Origin: an uncultured Pseudomonadota bacterium
GTDB taxonomy: Bacteria > Pseudomonadota > Gammaproteobacteria > Burkholderiales > Thiobacillaceae
Assembly: GCA_903883985.1 (NCBI GenBank)
Contig: CAISDD010000084.1
Coordinates: 1-11,626, forward strand
Length of the DNA stretch: 11,626 nucleotides
Reading direction: 5' to 3'
Shown here: piece by piece, positions 1 to 7,402 of the stretch
Layout of the letters: the number at the start of each line of letters is the position of its first letter
How positions within the stretch are numbered: the first letter of the stretch is position 1
The notes under the pieces: model-generated
What the model saw: the letters and a program-made list of their open reading frames with translations, nothing else
The model's database searches: none
Told to the model about the DNA's origin: nothing
Program-made: the position numbers and the translations under genes

Positions 1-120
1 ACCTCTGCTTCGTATCGGCTGACACCGACACAAAAAATATCGTACCAACCAGCGCTGCCGCTAACACTTACGGCGGGTGTGGTCTGCGGTTTAGTCCGCG
101 GGTTTAGTCCGCGGGTTTAG
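1..120 (+). other. Window edge: possible tail of an upstream gene, unresolved
   Basis: Two forward frames are open from the window edge. One ends at TAG 118-120 and the other at TAG 105-107; the third frame stops at 20-22. Both open frames end inside the 13-bp repeats. Neither tail is recognisable, and neither can be called as TssJ, which often precedes TssK. I see no convincing sigma-70 promoter. CTGACA at 19-24 resembles a -35 box but has no suitable -10 at normal spacing. The stretch may be the end of a gene or simply intergenic. Confidence 0.2.
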
Positions 121-136
121 TCCGCGGGTTTAGTCC
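88..136 (+). repeat. 13-bp tandem repeat, about 3.8 copies
   Basis: The unit GGTTTAGTCCGCG repeats at 88-100, 101-113 and 114-126, with a partial copy at 127-136; the copies are identical. Each unit contains a TAG (92, 105, 118, 131). Because 13 is not a multiple of 3, these stops fall in all three forward frames. Each unit junction also forms the palindrome CCGCGG. The array ends about 10 bases before the tssK Shine-Dalgarno sequence. Confidence 0.9.
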
Positions 137-146
137 TCCTCGCACC

Positions 147-153
147 GAAGGGA
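147..153 (+). promoter_or_regulatory. Ribosome binding site of tssK
   Basis: The purine-rich GAAGGGA ends three bases before ATG 157. It is close to the start but is the only Shine-Dalgarno-like sequence nearby. It supports ATG 157, which also gives the usual TssK N-terminus. Confidence 0.5.
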
Positions 154-156
154 CAG

Positions 157-1494
157 ATGGGCACAAACAATCGAGTGATCTGGTCCGAGGGACTGTTCCT
201 GCGTCCCCATCATTTCCAGCAGGCCGAGCGCTTCCTGGAAAGGTGGGTGGATGCCAAGGTCAGCGCGGTTCAGCCGTTCGCGTATGGCTTTACCCATTTG
301 GAGTTGGATCAGGAAGCGCTCAAGCAGGGCAAGATCGGCCTCAAGACGGCCATAGGCGTCATGCCGGACGGCACCCCCTTCGCCCTCCCCGAGGACATGC
401 CCGCCCCGTTGCCGCTCGATGTCGCCGCAGACCGGCGTGACACGGTCGTGTGCCTGGCCTTGCCCATGCGCCGTTCGGGCATGCCGGAGTTCACCCTGGA
501 TTCGGCCGGCCATGACGGACTGGCCCGGTACACCAGCGTCGATACCCGCGTCGCCGATGCCATCGCCGAGACGCAGGACTCGGCCGACATGAAGGTCGGC
601 CAACTCAATTTGCGTTTGGCGATGACTGGCGACGCGCTCGATGCTTACTCCACCCTGGGAGTCGCGAAGCTCATCGAACGGCGCTCGACCAGGCAGGTCG
701 TACTCGACCTGCGTTACATCCCCCCATGCCTGGATTGCCGGGCGAGCGCCATCCTGGTTGAATTCCTGCGGGAGGTCGGCAATCTGGTCAAACACCGCGC
801 CAACACCGTGGCCGACCGCCTCGGCCAACCAGGCCAGAAGGGCGTCGCCGAGATCGCCGACTTCCTCATGCTACAACTGCTCAATCGCTTCGACCCACTG
901 CTCGACCATTATTCGCGGACTGCGATGCTCCACCCGGAATCGTTTTTTGGCCTGCTGCTGGTTCTGGCCGCCGAACTGGCAACCTATACCCATGCCGACC
1001 GCCGCCCCCTCGAGCCCCCTCCCTACCTCCACGACGCCCTGGATGAAACCTTCGCGCCGTTGGTCGCCGATCTTCGGGAATCGCTGACCGCCGTCATCGA
1101 GCAAAACGCCGTCGCCATCCCGATCGAGGATCGCGGACGCGGCCTGTTCACCGCCATGATTCCCGATCCTGATCTGCTGCACAACGCCTCCTTCGTTCTG
1201 GTCATCCAGGCCGGCATGCCGACCGAACAGATCCGCCAGATATTCCCGACCCAGGTAAAAATCGGGCCATCGGACAAGATACGAGATCTGGTGATGTCGC
1301 AACTGCCCGGAATCATGCTGACCTTGTTGCCAGTGGCACCGCGGCAGATTCCCTATCATGCCGGTTACTGCTATTTCGAACTGGACCGTGGCAGCGAGTT
1401 CTGGAAACACATGGAAACCAATCGACTCCTGGCCATGCACATCGCCGGAGACTTCCCCGGCATGCAGATCGAATTCTGGGCCATACGAAACTAA
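157..1494 (+). CDS. tssK: Type VI secretion system baseplate subunit TssK (ImpJ/VasE family)
   Basis: TssK is a cytoplasmic T6SS protein that works as trimers. It links the TssEFG baseplate wedges to the cytoplasmic parts of TssL and TssM in the membrane complex. The 445-residue product matches the usual family length of about 440-450. The N-terminus carries the family signature, here VIWSEGLFLRPHHFQ at residues 7-21. The remainder shows the usual collinear layout (shell domains, helical middle, C-terminal receptor-binding head) with no signal peptide or membrane segment. ATG 157 is preceded by GAAGGGA, and starting there keeps the signature near the N-terminus as expected. It is followed by tssL and tssM, a standard T6SS order, and is probably the first gene of this transcription block. 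The gene is intact. The family call is very secure; the trimer and docking roles come from family knowledge. Confidence 0.97.
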   Translation: MGTNNRVIWSEGLFLRPHHFQQAERFLERWVDAKVSAVQPFAYGFTHLELDQEALKQGKIGLKTAIGVMPDGTPFALPEDMPAPLPLDVAADRRDTVVCLALPMRRSGMPEFTLDSAGHDGLARYTSVDTRVADAIAETQDSADMKVGQLNLRLAMTGDALDAYSTLGVAKLIERRSTRQVVLDLRYIPPCLDCRASAILVEFLREVGNLVKHRANTVADRLGQPGQKGVAEIADFLMLQLLNRFDPLLDHYSRTAMLHPESFFGLLLVLAAELATYTHADRRPLEPPPYLHDALDETFAPLVADLRESLTAVIEQNAVAIPIEDRGRGLFTAMIPDPDLLHNASFVLVIQAGMPTEQIRQIFPTQVKIGPSDKIRDLVMSQLPGIMLTLLPVAPRQIPYHAGYCYFELDRGSEFWKHMETNRLLAMHIAGDFPGMQIEFWAIRN

Positions 1495-1499
1495 AAGCC

Positions 1500-1622
1500 A
1501 TGACGATGCCGGCCACGACGATCGTCTCGCACCGTGCCCTCCCCTGCGCCCTCTCCCAGAGTGGCGCTGCAAACGCTGCTGACGCGGCCGTTCACATTCA
1601 CTTGCCTGGGGTTAGCCGATGA
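1500..1622 (+). CDS. Possible 40-codon leader ORF coupled to tssL
   Basis: The 124-base gap between tssK and tssL is spanned by a short ORF. It starts with ATG 1500 (another ATG lies at 1506) five bases after the tssK stop, and ends with TGA 1620-1622. That stop overlaps the tssL start in an ATGA junction. The 40-residue product is Ala/His-containing, has no recognisable domain, and lacks a clear Shine-Dalgarno sequence. Its value may be to carry ribosomes from tssK to tssL, since tssL itself has only a weak GGGG-like site. It could equally be chance in GC-rich DNA. Confidence 0.2.
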   Translation: MTMPATTIVSHRALPCALSQSGAANAADAAVHIHLPGVSR

Positions 1623-2941
1623 GCGATCCGATTCCACCGAATTTCCCCGACGCCGACGCCACCGTCATGATCCCGAAGCCGGGGGGGAGGCGTGCGCCCA
1701 TCGACCCGGCCGCCTCGCCCCCCCAAACCCCGATCCAGCCATCCTCCCGACCTTACTCGCCAACTTCGGACGATGCGCAGCAGGAAACCCGGCAGGTTGG
1801 CACGAACTCACTGGTAGCGGCCGCCAACCCCCTGCTTTATCTGATTCCCCAAATTCGCGCCACGTTGTCCCATCCCGATCCTGGCGGATTGCGCGACTAC
1901 CTGCTGCACAGGTTCGGCGAATTTGAACAGGAGGCGCGCAGGCGTGGCGTAGCCATGGAAACGATCCTGGTGGCGCGCTACGCGATCTGCACCGTGATCG
2001 ACGAAACGGTCGCCTCCACACCCTGGGGCGGCACCTCGCAGTGGGCAAAAGCCAGCCTGCTAGTCAGCCTGCACAAGGAAGCCTGGGGTGGGGAGAAATT
2101 TTTTCAGCTCCTCGACAAGATGGCCGAGGACCCGCAGCGCAACGTGGATTTGCTGGAGCTGATGTATGCCTGCCTCGCCCTGGGCTTCGAGGGCCGTTTT
2201 CGCGTCATCGACAACGGCAAGGCGCAACTGGAACGATTGCGCGCCAAGGTCTACCTGATCCTCCGCCAGCAGCGCGGCGAGTTCGAGCGCGACCTGTCGG
2301 GCCACTGGCATGGCGTAGCCAGAAAGCCCAAGCCGCTGGTCAGGCAGATCCCCTTCTGGGTCGTCGGCGCGGCGGCGTCCTTCATCCTGCTGAGCACGTT
2401 CCTGACTTTCATCATCCTGCTCAATCAATCCTCCGATCCGGTGTTTTCAGCCCTGGCCAGCATCAAAGCCGGCACCGGTCCGGTTCAGCGCCTGGCCGCA
2501 CCGCTGGAAAAGCCGCGACTGCGCACGTTCCTGGCCACGGAGATCGCCCAGGGACTGGTCGACGTCGCGGAAGATGCCCAAACCAGCCGCGTTACCCTGC
2601 ATAGCGACAAATTCTTCGAACCGGGTAGCGCCGACCCGAATCCTGCTCTGACCCCGCTGCTGGTACGGATCGGCGAAGCGCTCAACCAAGTATACGGAAC
2701 CGTAATCGTCAGTGGACATACCGATGATAGGCCGATCCGCACCCTGCGTTTTCCCTCCAACTTTCATCTTTCGCTGCAACGCGCGCAGTCGGCCATGGAG
2801 ATACTCGCCACGAAGATCAAGGACAAGAGCAGGCTCAAGGCCGAGGGAATGGCAGACAGCCGACCGATCTCCGGCAATGACACGCCGGCGCACCGGGCGG
2901 GCAACCGTCGCGTGGAGATACTGCTACGCGTTGCGTCGTGA
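1619..2941 (+). CDS. tssL: Type VI secretion system inner-membrane protein TssL with C-terminal OmpA-like domain (evolved DotU)
   Basis: TssL anchors the T6SS in the inner membrane, pairs with TssM and contacts TssK. The 440-residue protein has four parts: a Pro/Ser-rich, probably disordered N-terminal region (about 1-60); a cytoplasmic DotU domain (about 65-235); one membrane helix at about 246-268 (FWVVGAAASFILLSTF...); and a periplasmic OmpA-like peptidoglycan-binding domain (about 325-440) with SGHTDDRPI near 364-372, an SLQRAQSAMEIL helix, GMADSRPI and a closing NRRVEI. The OmpA part makes this the evolved form, which holds its own cell-wall anchor. ATG 1619 is secure because an in-frame TAG lies at 1613-1615. 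Thr15, in ADATVMIPKPGGR, sits in a pThr-x-x-Ile context suited to FHA binding; Agrobacterium TssL is phosphorylated by PpkA at a comparable N-terminal threonine. Phosphorylation here is inferred. Confidence 0.96.
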   Translation: MSDPIPPNFPDADATVMIPKPGGRRAPIDPAASPPQTPIQPSSRPYSPTSDDAQQETRQVGTNSLVAAANPLLYLIPQIRATLSHPDPGGLRDYLLHRFGEFEQEARRRGVAMETILVARYAICTVIDETVASTPWGGTSQWAKASLLVSLHKEAWGGEKFFQLLDKMAEDPQRNVDLLELMYACLALGFEGRFRVIDNGKAQLERLRAKVYLILRQQRGEFERDLSGHWHGVARKPKPLVRQIPFWVVGAAASFILLSTFLTFIILLNQSSDPVFSALASIKAGTGPVQRLAAPLEKPRLRTFLATEIAQGLVDVAEDAQTSRVTLHSDKFFEPGSADPNPALTPLLVRIGEALNQVYGTVIVSGHTDDRPIRTLRFPSNFHLSLQRAQSAMEILATKIKDKSRLKAEGMADSRPISGNDTPAHRAGNRRVEILLRVAS

Positions 2942-2973
2942 ATTCATACGCCCCCCCATTCACCCATCACCCT

Positions 2974-2995
2974 GGCGGGCCGGCCCGGACCCGCC
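2974..2995. repeat. GC-rich inverted repeat between tssL and tssM
   Basis: GGCGGG (2974-2979) and CCCGCC (2990-2995) can pair around a 10-base loop. The overlapping palindrome GGGCCGGCCC spans 2977-2986. No T run follows, so it is not a standard intrinsic terminator. Lying in a 72-base gap just before the tssM ribosome binding site, it could stabilise or attenuate the transcript, or be chance in GC-rich sequence. Confidence 0.4.
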
Positions 2996-3000
2996 GCCCC

Positions 3001-3005
3001 GAGGA
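3001..3005 (+). promoter_or_regulatory. Ribosome binding site of tssM
   Basis: GAGGA lies eight bases before ATG 3014, at good Shine-Dalgarno spacing. It fixes the start, because the nearer ATG at 3006 is in another frame. Confidence 0.65.
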
Positions 3006-3013
3006 ATGACCCC

Positions 3014-6000
3014 ATGAAGGAAAAACTGCGAACCCTCTTCACCCATCGCTGGGTGTTGGCCGGTATCGGCCTGCTCCTGCTCAGCCTCGTGATCTGGTTC
3101 GTGGGTGGAGCCATCGCCATCTTCGACCATCGCCCGCTGGCCTCCGGCGGCAGCCGTCTCGTCCTGATCCTGCTCGTGCTTCTGGCCTGGGCAGGCACGG
3201 AGGCCTGGAAAAAATACCGCGACTGGCAGGCCAACCAACGCATGCTCGCGGCCCTAGCCGAGGGCGACACCCACGATCAGAACCTGTCCGCCAGGGAAGT
3301 GGCCGATCTCAAGCTGCGTTTCCTGCAATCCTTGTCCACCCTCAAGAAGGCGCGCTTCGAAAACAAGGCCCAGGGAGGCCACAGCTACCTCTACCAACTC
3401 CCCTGGTACCTGTTCATCGGCGCACCCGGCTCCGGCAAGACCACCACCCTCATCAACTCCGGTCTGCGTTTTCCGCTCTCCGACAAGTTGGGCAAGAGTG
3501 CCGTTCGCGGCGTGGGCGGCACCCGCAACTGCGATTGGTGGTTCACCGATGAGGCGGTGCTGCTCGACACCGCCGGCCGCTACACCACCCAGACCAGCAA
3601 CCAGGCCGTGGATAGCGCCGCATGGGGCGGATTCCTGAAGTTGCTCAAGCGCTTCCGGCCGCACCAACCCCTGAACGGTGCCATCATCACCCTTAGCGTC
3701 TCGGATCTGCTCACCCAGTCGGCCGAGGAACGCGCCGACTACGGGTGCTGCGTACGCCAGCGCATACGGGAACTGCACGACAAGCTGGGTACCCGTTTTC
3801 CCATCTACATCATGGTCACCAAGTGCGACCTGCTGGCGGGTTTCATGGAGTTCTACAGCGACCTCGGTCGCGAAGACCGCGCGCAAGTCTGGGGAGCCAC
3901 CTTCGATTTCCACACCGAGTCAGGCGCCCTGGCGCCGCTGAGCGCCTTCGAGGCCGAGTTCGGCGCCCTTGAATCCCGCCTCAGCAGCCGGCTGAATGCC
4001 CGCCTGGATGAGGAACGCGACCCGCAGCGGCGTGCCTTGCTTTATGCCTTCCCACAGCAGTTTGGCAACCTGCGCCCCATGATCGCCAACTTTCTGGAGG
4101 AGGTATTCGGGGGTTCGCCGTTCGAAGAACAGGCCCTGTTGCGCGGCTTCTACTTCAGCAGCGGCACCCAGGAAGGCAGCCCATTCGACCGCGTGCTGGC
4201 CACCCTCTCCCGCACCTTCAACCTGGAACGTCAGGTCTTGCAGCCTCCGTCCGGATCGGGCAAAAGTTACTTCATCACCCGTCTGTTGCGCGACGTGGTG
4301 TTCGCGGAATCCGACCTCACCGGGCGCAGCGAGAAGATCGAGGCGCGCCGCAAAAGATGGCTGCTGGCCAGCTTCGGCCTGCTGGGCGTGGTGTCGACCC
4401 TGCTGATCGCCGGCTGGATGCTGAGCTACTTCCGCAACCAGTCCCTGGTGGAAGAGATCGCCCTGAGAGGCGAGGAACTCAAGCAGAAGGTGGCGCACCT
4501 TCCACCGCCCCAGCAGGGCGAATTACTGACGGTCCTGCCCGCGCTCAATGCCGCACGCACGCTGCCTACCGGCTATGCGTTAGGCAATTCTCCGGTGCCG
4601 TTCTCCCTCGGGCTGGGCCTCTATCAGGGTGACAAGCTCGGTGCCCAGACCACGCAGGTCTACCACAAGCTGCTGCGCGATACCTTCCTGCCCAGGATCG
4701 CACTGCGACTGGAGGAGCAGATACGCAGCGCTGAAAACCAGGAGGTCCGCTACGAGGCACTCAAAGGCTATTTGATGCTCTACGACCCCAGGCATCTGGA
4801 CGCTGGCGCGCTCGAATCCTGGATCATGGCCGACTGGCAGCGCGCTTACACCCGCGAGACCAGCGAGGCGAACTGGAAAGACCTGGGCTACCACCTGCAC
4901 GCGGCCCTGTCCGAACCGCCGCTCGAGATGACACTGCCGATGGACGCCGCACTGGTCGGCCAGGCCAGATTGCAACTCGCCTCGGCCTCCCTGCCGGAGC
5001 GGATCTACTCGCGGCTCAAACGCCTGGGCACGGGTTCCGGCATCTCCCGCTTCAGCATCAGCGAGGCCGCGGGCCCGTCCGCGCCCCTGTTGTTCGCGCG
5101 CGCCAGCCACACCCCGCTCACGGAGGGCATCCCTGGCCTGTTCACCGCCGAGGGCTTCCACAACGGACTGCTGACCGACTCGAAGACCCTGGTCAAACAA
5201 CTGACCGAGGAAGAGTCCTGGGTACTCGGCCTCAACCATGTCGCCGCGCGGCCACAGGCGCAAAATGAGGCGCAGAACCTGGCCGCAGTACGAAGCCTGT
5301 ATCTGGCCGAATACATCCGCCTCTGGGACGAAATGCTGGCCGACCTGCGCATCGTCCCAGCCGACAACCTGCAGCAATCCATACATATCCTCACCCTGCT
5401 GGATTCCGGCGATTCCCCCCTGAAGCAACTCCTCGTCGCGGTGAGCCGCGAGACCACGTTAGCCGGGACCGACTCCCCCATCCAGGCCGGAGTGGACCAG
5501 GCGGTCGGACGGGTCGTGGACAGGCTGCGCAACCCCTACGATCAGTTTCTGGGAGACGCCGGCCCCGCCGCCAAGCTCGCCATGAAACGTCCGGAAGCCA
5601 TCGTCGACCGGCACTTCGACCCGCTGCACAAGCTCGTGCAGGGCGCGCCCGCGCCCCTGGACGCGGTTCTCGCCAAACTGAAAGAGTACGAGATCCACCT
5701 GCGCGCAACCGAGGAAGCCATCAAGCTGGGTGCGCCGCCACCGTCGGATGTCCAGATCATCGCCACCATCAGGAGCGTGGCCGGCGGTTTGCCGCAGCCC
5801 CTGCAATACCTGCTCAACAGCCTCATCTCACGCAGCACAGGACAAGCCGCCAGCTTCACGCAGCAAGGCATCAAAAAAGCAGTGGCGGGCGGGATCGGGG
5901 CCTACTGCGACCAAGCCGTACAGGGACGCTATCCCTTTGTCCGAACGAGCGAGCGCGAAGTGGCGCTGGGTGACTTTTCCCGGCTATTCGCTCCCGCAGG

Positions 6001-6559
6001 ACAACTCGACGCGTTCTTCAAGGGCAAGCTCCAGGGCTACGTAGACGCCTCGGGACCAACCTGGAATCCGATCGGCCTGGCCGACGGAGTTGCCAGCGTT
6101 TCACCCGCTGTAGTCGCGCAATTTCAGCGGGCAGCCGCGATCCGAGATGCCTTTTTTCCCGGAGGGGCCACCAACCCCAGCGTCATGGTCGAATTTCAGC
6201 TAATCAGGATGGATGACAAGATGGCCGAGGTCACATTGATCAACGAAGGCCAAACGACGCACTTCGCGTATGGCCGCACGACGGCCATCCGGCTCTCCTG
6301 GCCCAGCCTCAATCCGGGCAATCAGATCAAGATGGCCGGCATCGTGGCCGGCGCCACAGCCACACCGACGATCAATGCAGAGGGAAACTGGGCGCTCTTC
6401 CGCCTGCTCGACCAGGCCAACTGGGAGGGCGGACAATCTGATCGGCATCGTCTCAGCTTCAACTTCGATGGCCACAAGGCCGTCTTCGAGTTGCGCGCCA
6501 ATAGCGTGCGCAACCCCTTCCATCTGCGCGAACTCGAACAGTTCCGCTGTCCCACCTGA
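3014..6559 (+). CDS. tssM: Type VI secretion system membrane subunit TssM (IcmF family)
   Basis: TssM is the large inner-membrane protein that spans the periplasm and meets the TssJ lipoprotein. With TssL it forms the T6SS membrane complex. The 1181-residue length is normal. Two N-terminal membrane helices (about 14-37 and 48-66) precede the cytoplasmic NTPase-like domain. That domain has an intact Walker A motif, GAPGSGKT at 136-143 with Lys142, and a Walker B-like VLLDTAGRY with Asp185. A third membrane helix at about 449-470 leads to the periplasmic IcmF-related region and the C-terminal TssM domain (about 1055-1175, with INEGQTTHFAYG and IRLSWPS). Some TssM homologues lack the P-loop; this one keeps it, so nucleotide binding is plausible but not shown. 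ATG 3014 has a good GAGGA site. The stop is two bases from tagF, suggesting coupled translation. Confidence 0.97.
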   Translation: MKEKLRTLFTHRWVLAGIGLLLLSLVIWFVGGAIAIFDHRPLASGGSRLVLILLVLLAWAGTEAWKKYRDWQANQRMLAALAEGDTHDQNLSAREVADLKLRFLQSLSTLKKARFENKAQGGHSYLYQLPWYLFIGAPGSGKTTTLINSGLRFPLSDKLGKSAVRGVGGTRNCDWWFTDEAVLLDTAGRYTTQTSNQAVDSAAWGGFLKLLKRFRPHQPLNGAIITLSVSDLLTQSAEERADYGCCVRQRIRELHDKLGTRFPIYIMVTKCDLLAGFMEFYSDLGREDRAQVWGATFDFHTESGALAPLSAFEAEFGALESRLSSRLNARLDEERDPQRRALLYAFPQQFGNLRPMIANFLEEVFGGSPFEEQALLRGFYFSSGTQEGSPFDRVLATLSRTFNLERQVLQPPSGSGKSYFITRLLRDVVFAESDLTGRSEKIEARRKRWLLASFGLLGVVSTLLIAGWMLSYFRNQSLVEEIALRGEELKQKVAHLPPPQQGELLTVLPALNAARTLPTGYALGNSPVPFSLGLGLYQGDKLGAQTTQVYHKLLRDTFLPRIALRLEEQIRSAENQEVRYEALKGYLMLYDPRHLDAGALESWIMADWQRAYTRETSEANWKDLGYHLHAALSEPPLEMTLPMDAALVGQARLQLASASLPERIYSRLKRLGTGSGISRFSISEAAGPSAPLLFARASHTPLTEGIPGLFTAEGFHNGLLTDSKTLVKQLTEEESWVLGLNHVAARPQAQNEAQNLAAVRSLYLAEYIRLWDEMLADLRIVPADNLQQSIHILTLLDSGDSPLKQLLVAVSRETTLAGTDSPIQAGVDQAVGRVVDRLRNPYDQFLGDAGPAAKLAMKRPEAIVDRHFDPLHKLVQGAPAPLDAVLAKLKEYEIHLRATEEAIKLGAPPPSDVQIIATIRSVAGGLPQPLQYLLNSLISRSTGQAASFTQQGIKKAVAGGIGAYCDQAVQGRYPFVRTSEREVALGDFSRLFAPAGQLDAFFKGKLQGYVDASGPTWNPIGLADGVASVSPAVVAQFQRAAAIRDAFFPGGATNPSVMVEFQLIRMDDKMAEVTLINEGQTTHFAYGRTTAIRLSWPSLNPGNQIKMAGIVAGATATPTINAEGNWALFRLLDQANWEGGQSDRHRLSFNFDGHKAVFELRANSVRNPFHLRELEQFRCPT

Positions 6560-6561
6560 CC

Positions 6562-7254
6562 ATGCCCACCCCAGGATTCATCGGAAAGATCCCCAGCCAG
6601 GGCGATTTCGTACATCGTCGTCTACCCTGGGAATTCATCGATGCCTGGGATGCCTGGATGCAGGCGAGCATGACGGCCGCACGCGCGCGAATGGAGGATC
6701 GCTGGCTCGAGTTCTACCTCGTCGCACCCGTCTGGCGCTTCTTGCTCACCGAAGGCGCTTGCGACCGCAATGCCTGGCTGGGCCTCTGGTTTCCCAGTGT
6801 GGACCGGGTGGGTCGGCATTTCCCGATGACCGTCGCCGTTCCTGTCCCGGCGCAACTGGCGCATCCCACCCTGCTGCTCAAACTGGGGGCCTGGTTGACC
6901 GAAGTGGAGGACGCGGCCCTGGTCGCACTCGACCCGCGCACGACGCTTGAACAACTGAACAGGGCCCTGGCTTCCCTGCCCTGCGAGTTCCCGCCGGACT
7001 CCCCGCACGCCGCCTGTACCCTGCACGCTGGTCCCACCTCGATGCACGGCATCGCCGACCGGCAAACGCTGGACGCCCTGCTCAGTGCTCCGCACGGAGG
7101 GGGGCGAACGACGTCGTACTGGCACACCTGGGGAACGAACCGGATCGGGTCCACCTTGCTGATCAGCGAGCGCCTACTCGACGCCGCAGCTTTCGCCGCC
7201 AGCATCAGCGGTGACTGGCTCGGGAACGGTCTGTCGCCCCGCTTCCCTGCCTGA
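6562..7254 (+). CDS. tagF: Type VI secretion system-associated protein TagF (post-translational repressor)
   Basis: TagF is a cytoplasmic T6SS accessory protein. In Pseudomonas aeruginosa and Agrobacterium it holds the system off after translation, acting independently of the kinase PpkA. The 230-residue product has the family pattern: GFIGKIPSQGDFVHRRLP at residues 5-22, then a Trp-rich WDAWMQ, YLVAPVWRF, and PSVDRVGRHFPMT at about 80-92. The length is normal for stand-alone TagF; in Agrobacterium it is fused to PppA, and here the two are separate genes. ATG 6562 starts two bases after the tssM stop and has no clear Shine-Dalgarno sequence, so it is probably translated by coupling. It is followed by ppkA and pppA, making a compact regulatory cassette. 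No defects are seen. Confidence 0.95.
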   Translation: MPTPGFIGKIPSQGDFVHRRLPWEFIDAWDAWMQASMTAARARMEDRWLEFYLVAPVWRFLLTEGACDRNAWLGLWFPSVDRVGRHFPMTVAVPVPAQLAHPTLLLKLGAWLTEVEDAALVALDPRTTLEQLNRALASLPCEFPPDSPHAACTLHAGPTSMHGIADRQTLDALLSAPHGGGRTTSYWHTWGTNRIGSTLLISERLLDAAAFAASISGDWLGNGLSPRFPA

Positions 7255-7305
7255 CCTGTGGACTGGCAGCGCCTCCCCAGCAAGCGTGGCCGAGGCACCG
7301 CCCCA

Positions 7306-7331
7306 CGATACTATCGTCCCCGCCCGACGAT
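7306..7331. repeat. Small overlapping dyads in the tagF-ppkA spacer
   Basis: CGATA-C-TATCG (7306-7316) overlaps ATCGTC (7313-7318), which pairs with GACGAT (7326-7331) across seven bases. They lie in the 148-base spacer between the tagF stop and the preferred ppkA start. They could be an operator-like or RNA structure. No sigma-70 promoter is evident beside them, and the region would be coding if an upstream GTG were the real start. Confidence 0.25.
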
Positions 7332-7402
7332 CAAGGTTGGACCCCAAGTCGCCGCGAACCTGGCGTACCCGACCGCTCACATTAACCCACCCCTCTCGAA
7401 TT

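Noticed and set aside
19..47. Sigma-70 promoter upstream of tssK (CTGACA plus an AT-rich stretch)
   Set aside because: The AT-rich stretch is only about 10-13 bases from the -35-like box and no -10 hexamer lies at 16-18 bases.
130..828. Minus-strand ORF of 232 codons opposite tssK
   Set aside because: It is antisense to the conserved TssK N-terminal half and has no recognisable domain.
4580..5428. Long minus-strand ORF (282 codons) opposite tssM
   Set aside because: It is a shadow of GC-rich tssM codons with no recognisable domain, and the plus-strand TssM is continuous and conserved.
7211..7402. N-terminal extension of PpkA from GTG 7211
   Set aside because: The 64 added residues are Pro/Arg/Ser-rich and unlike a kinase N-terminus, overlap tagF and lack a ribosome binding site. 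The kinase fold begins eight residues after GTG 7403.
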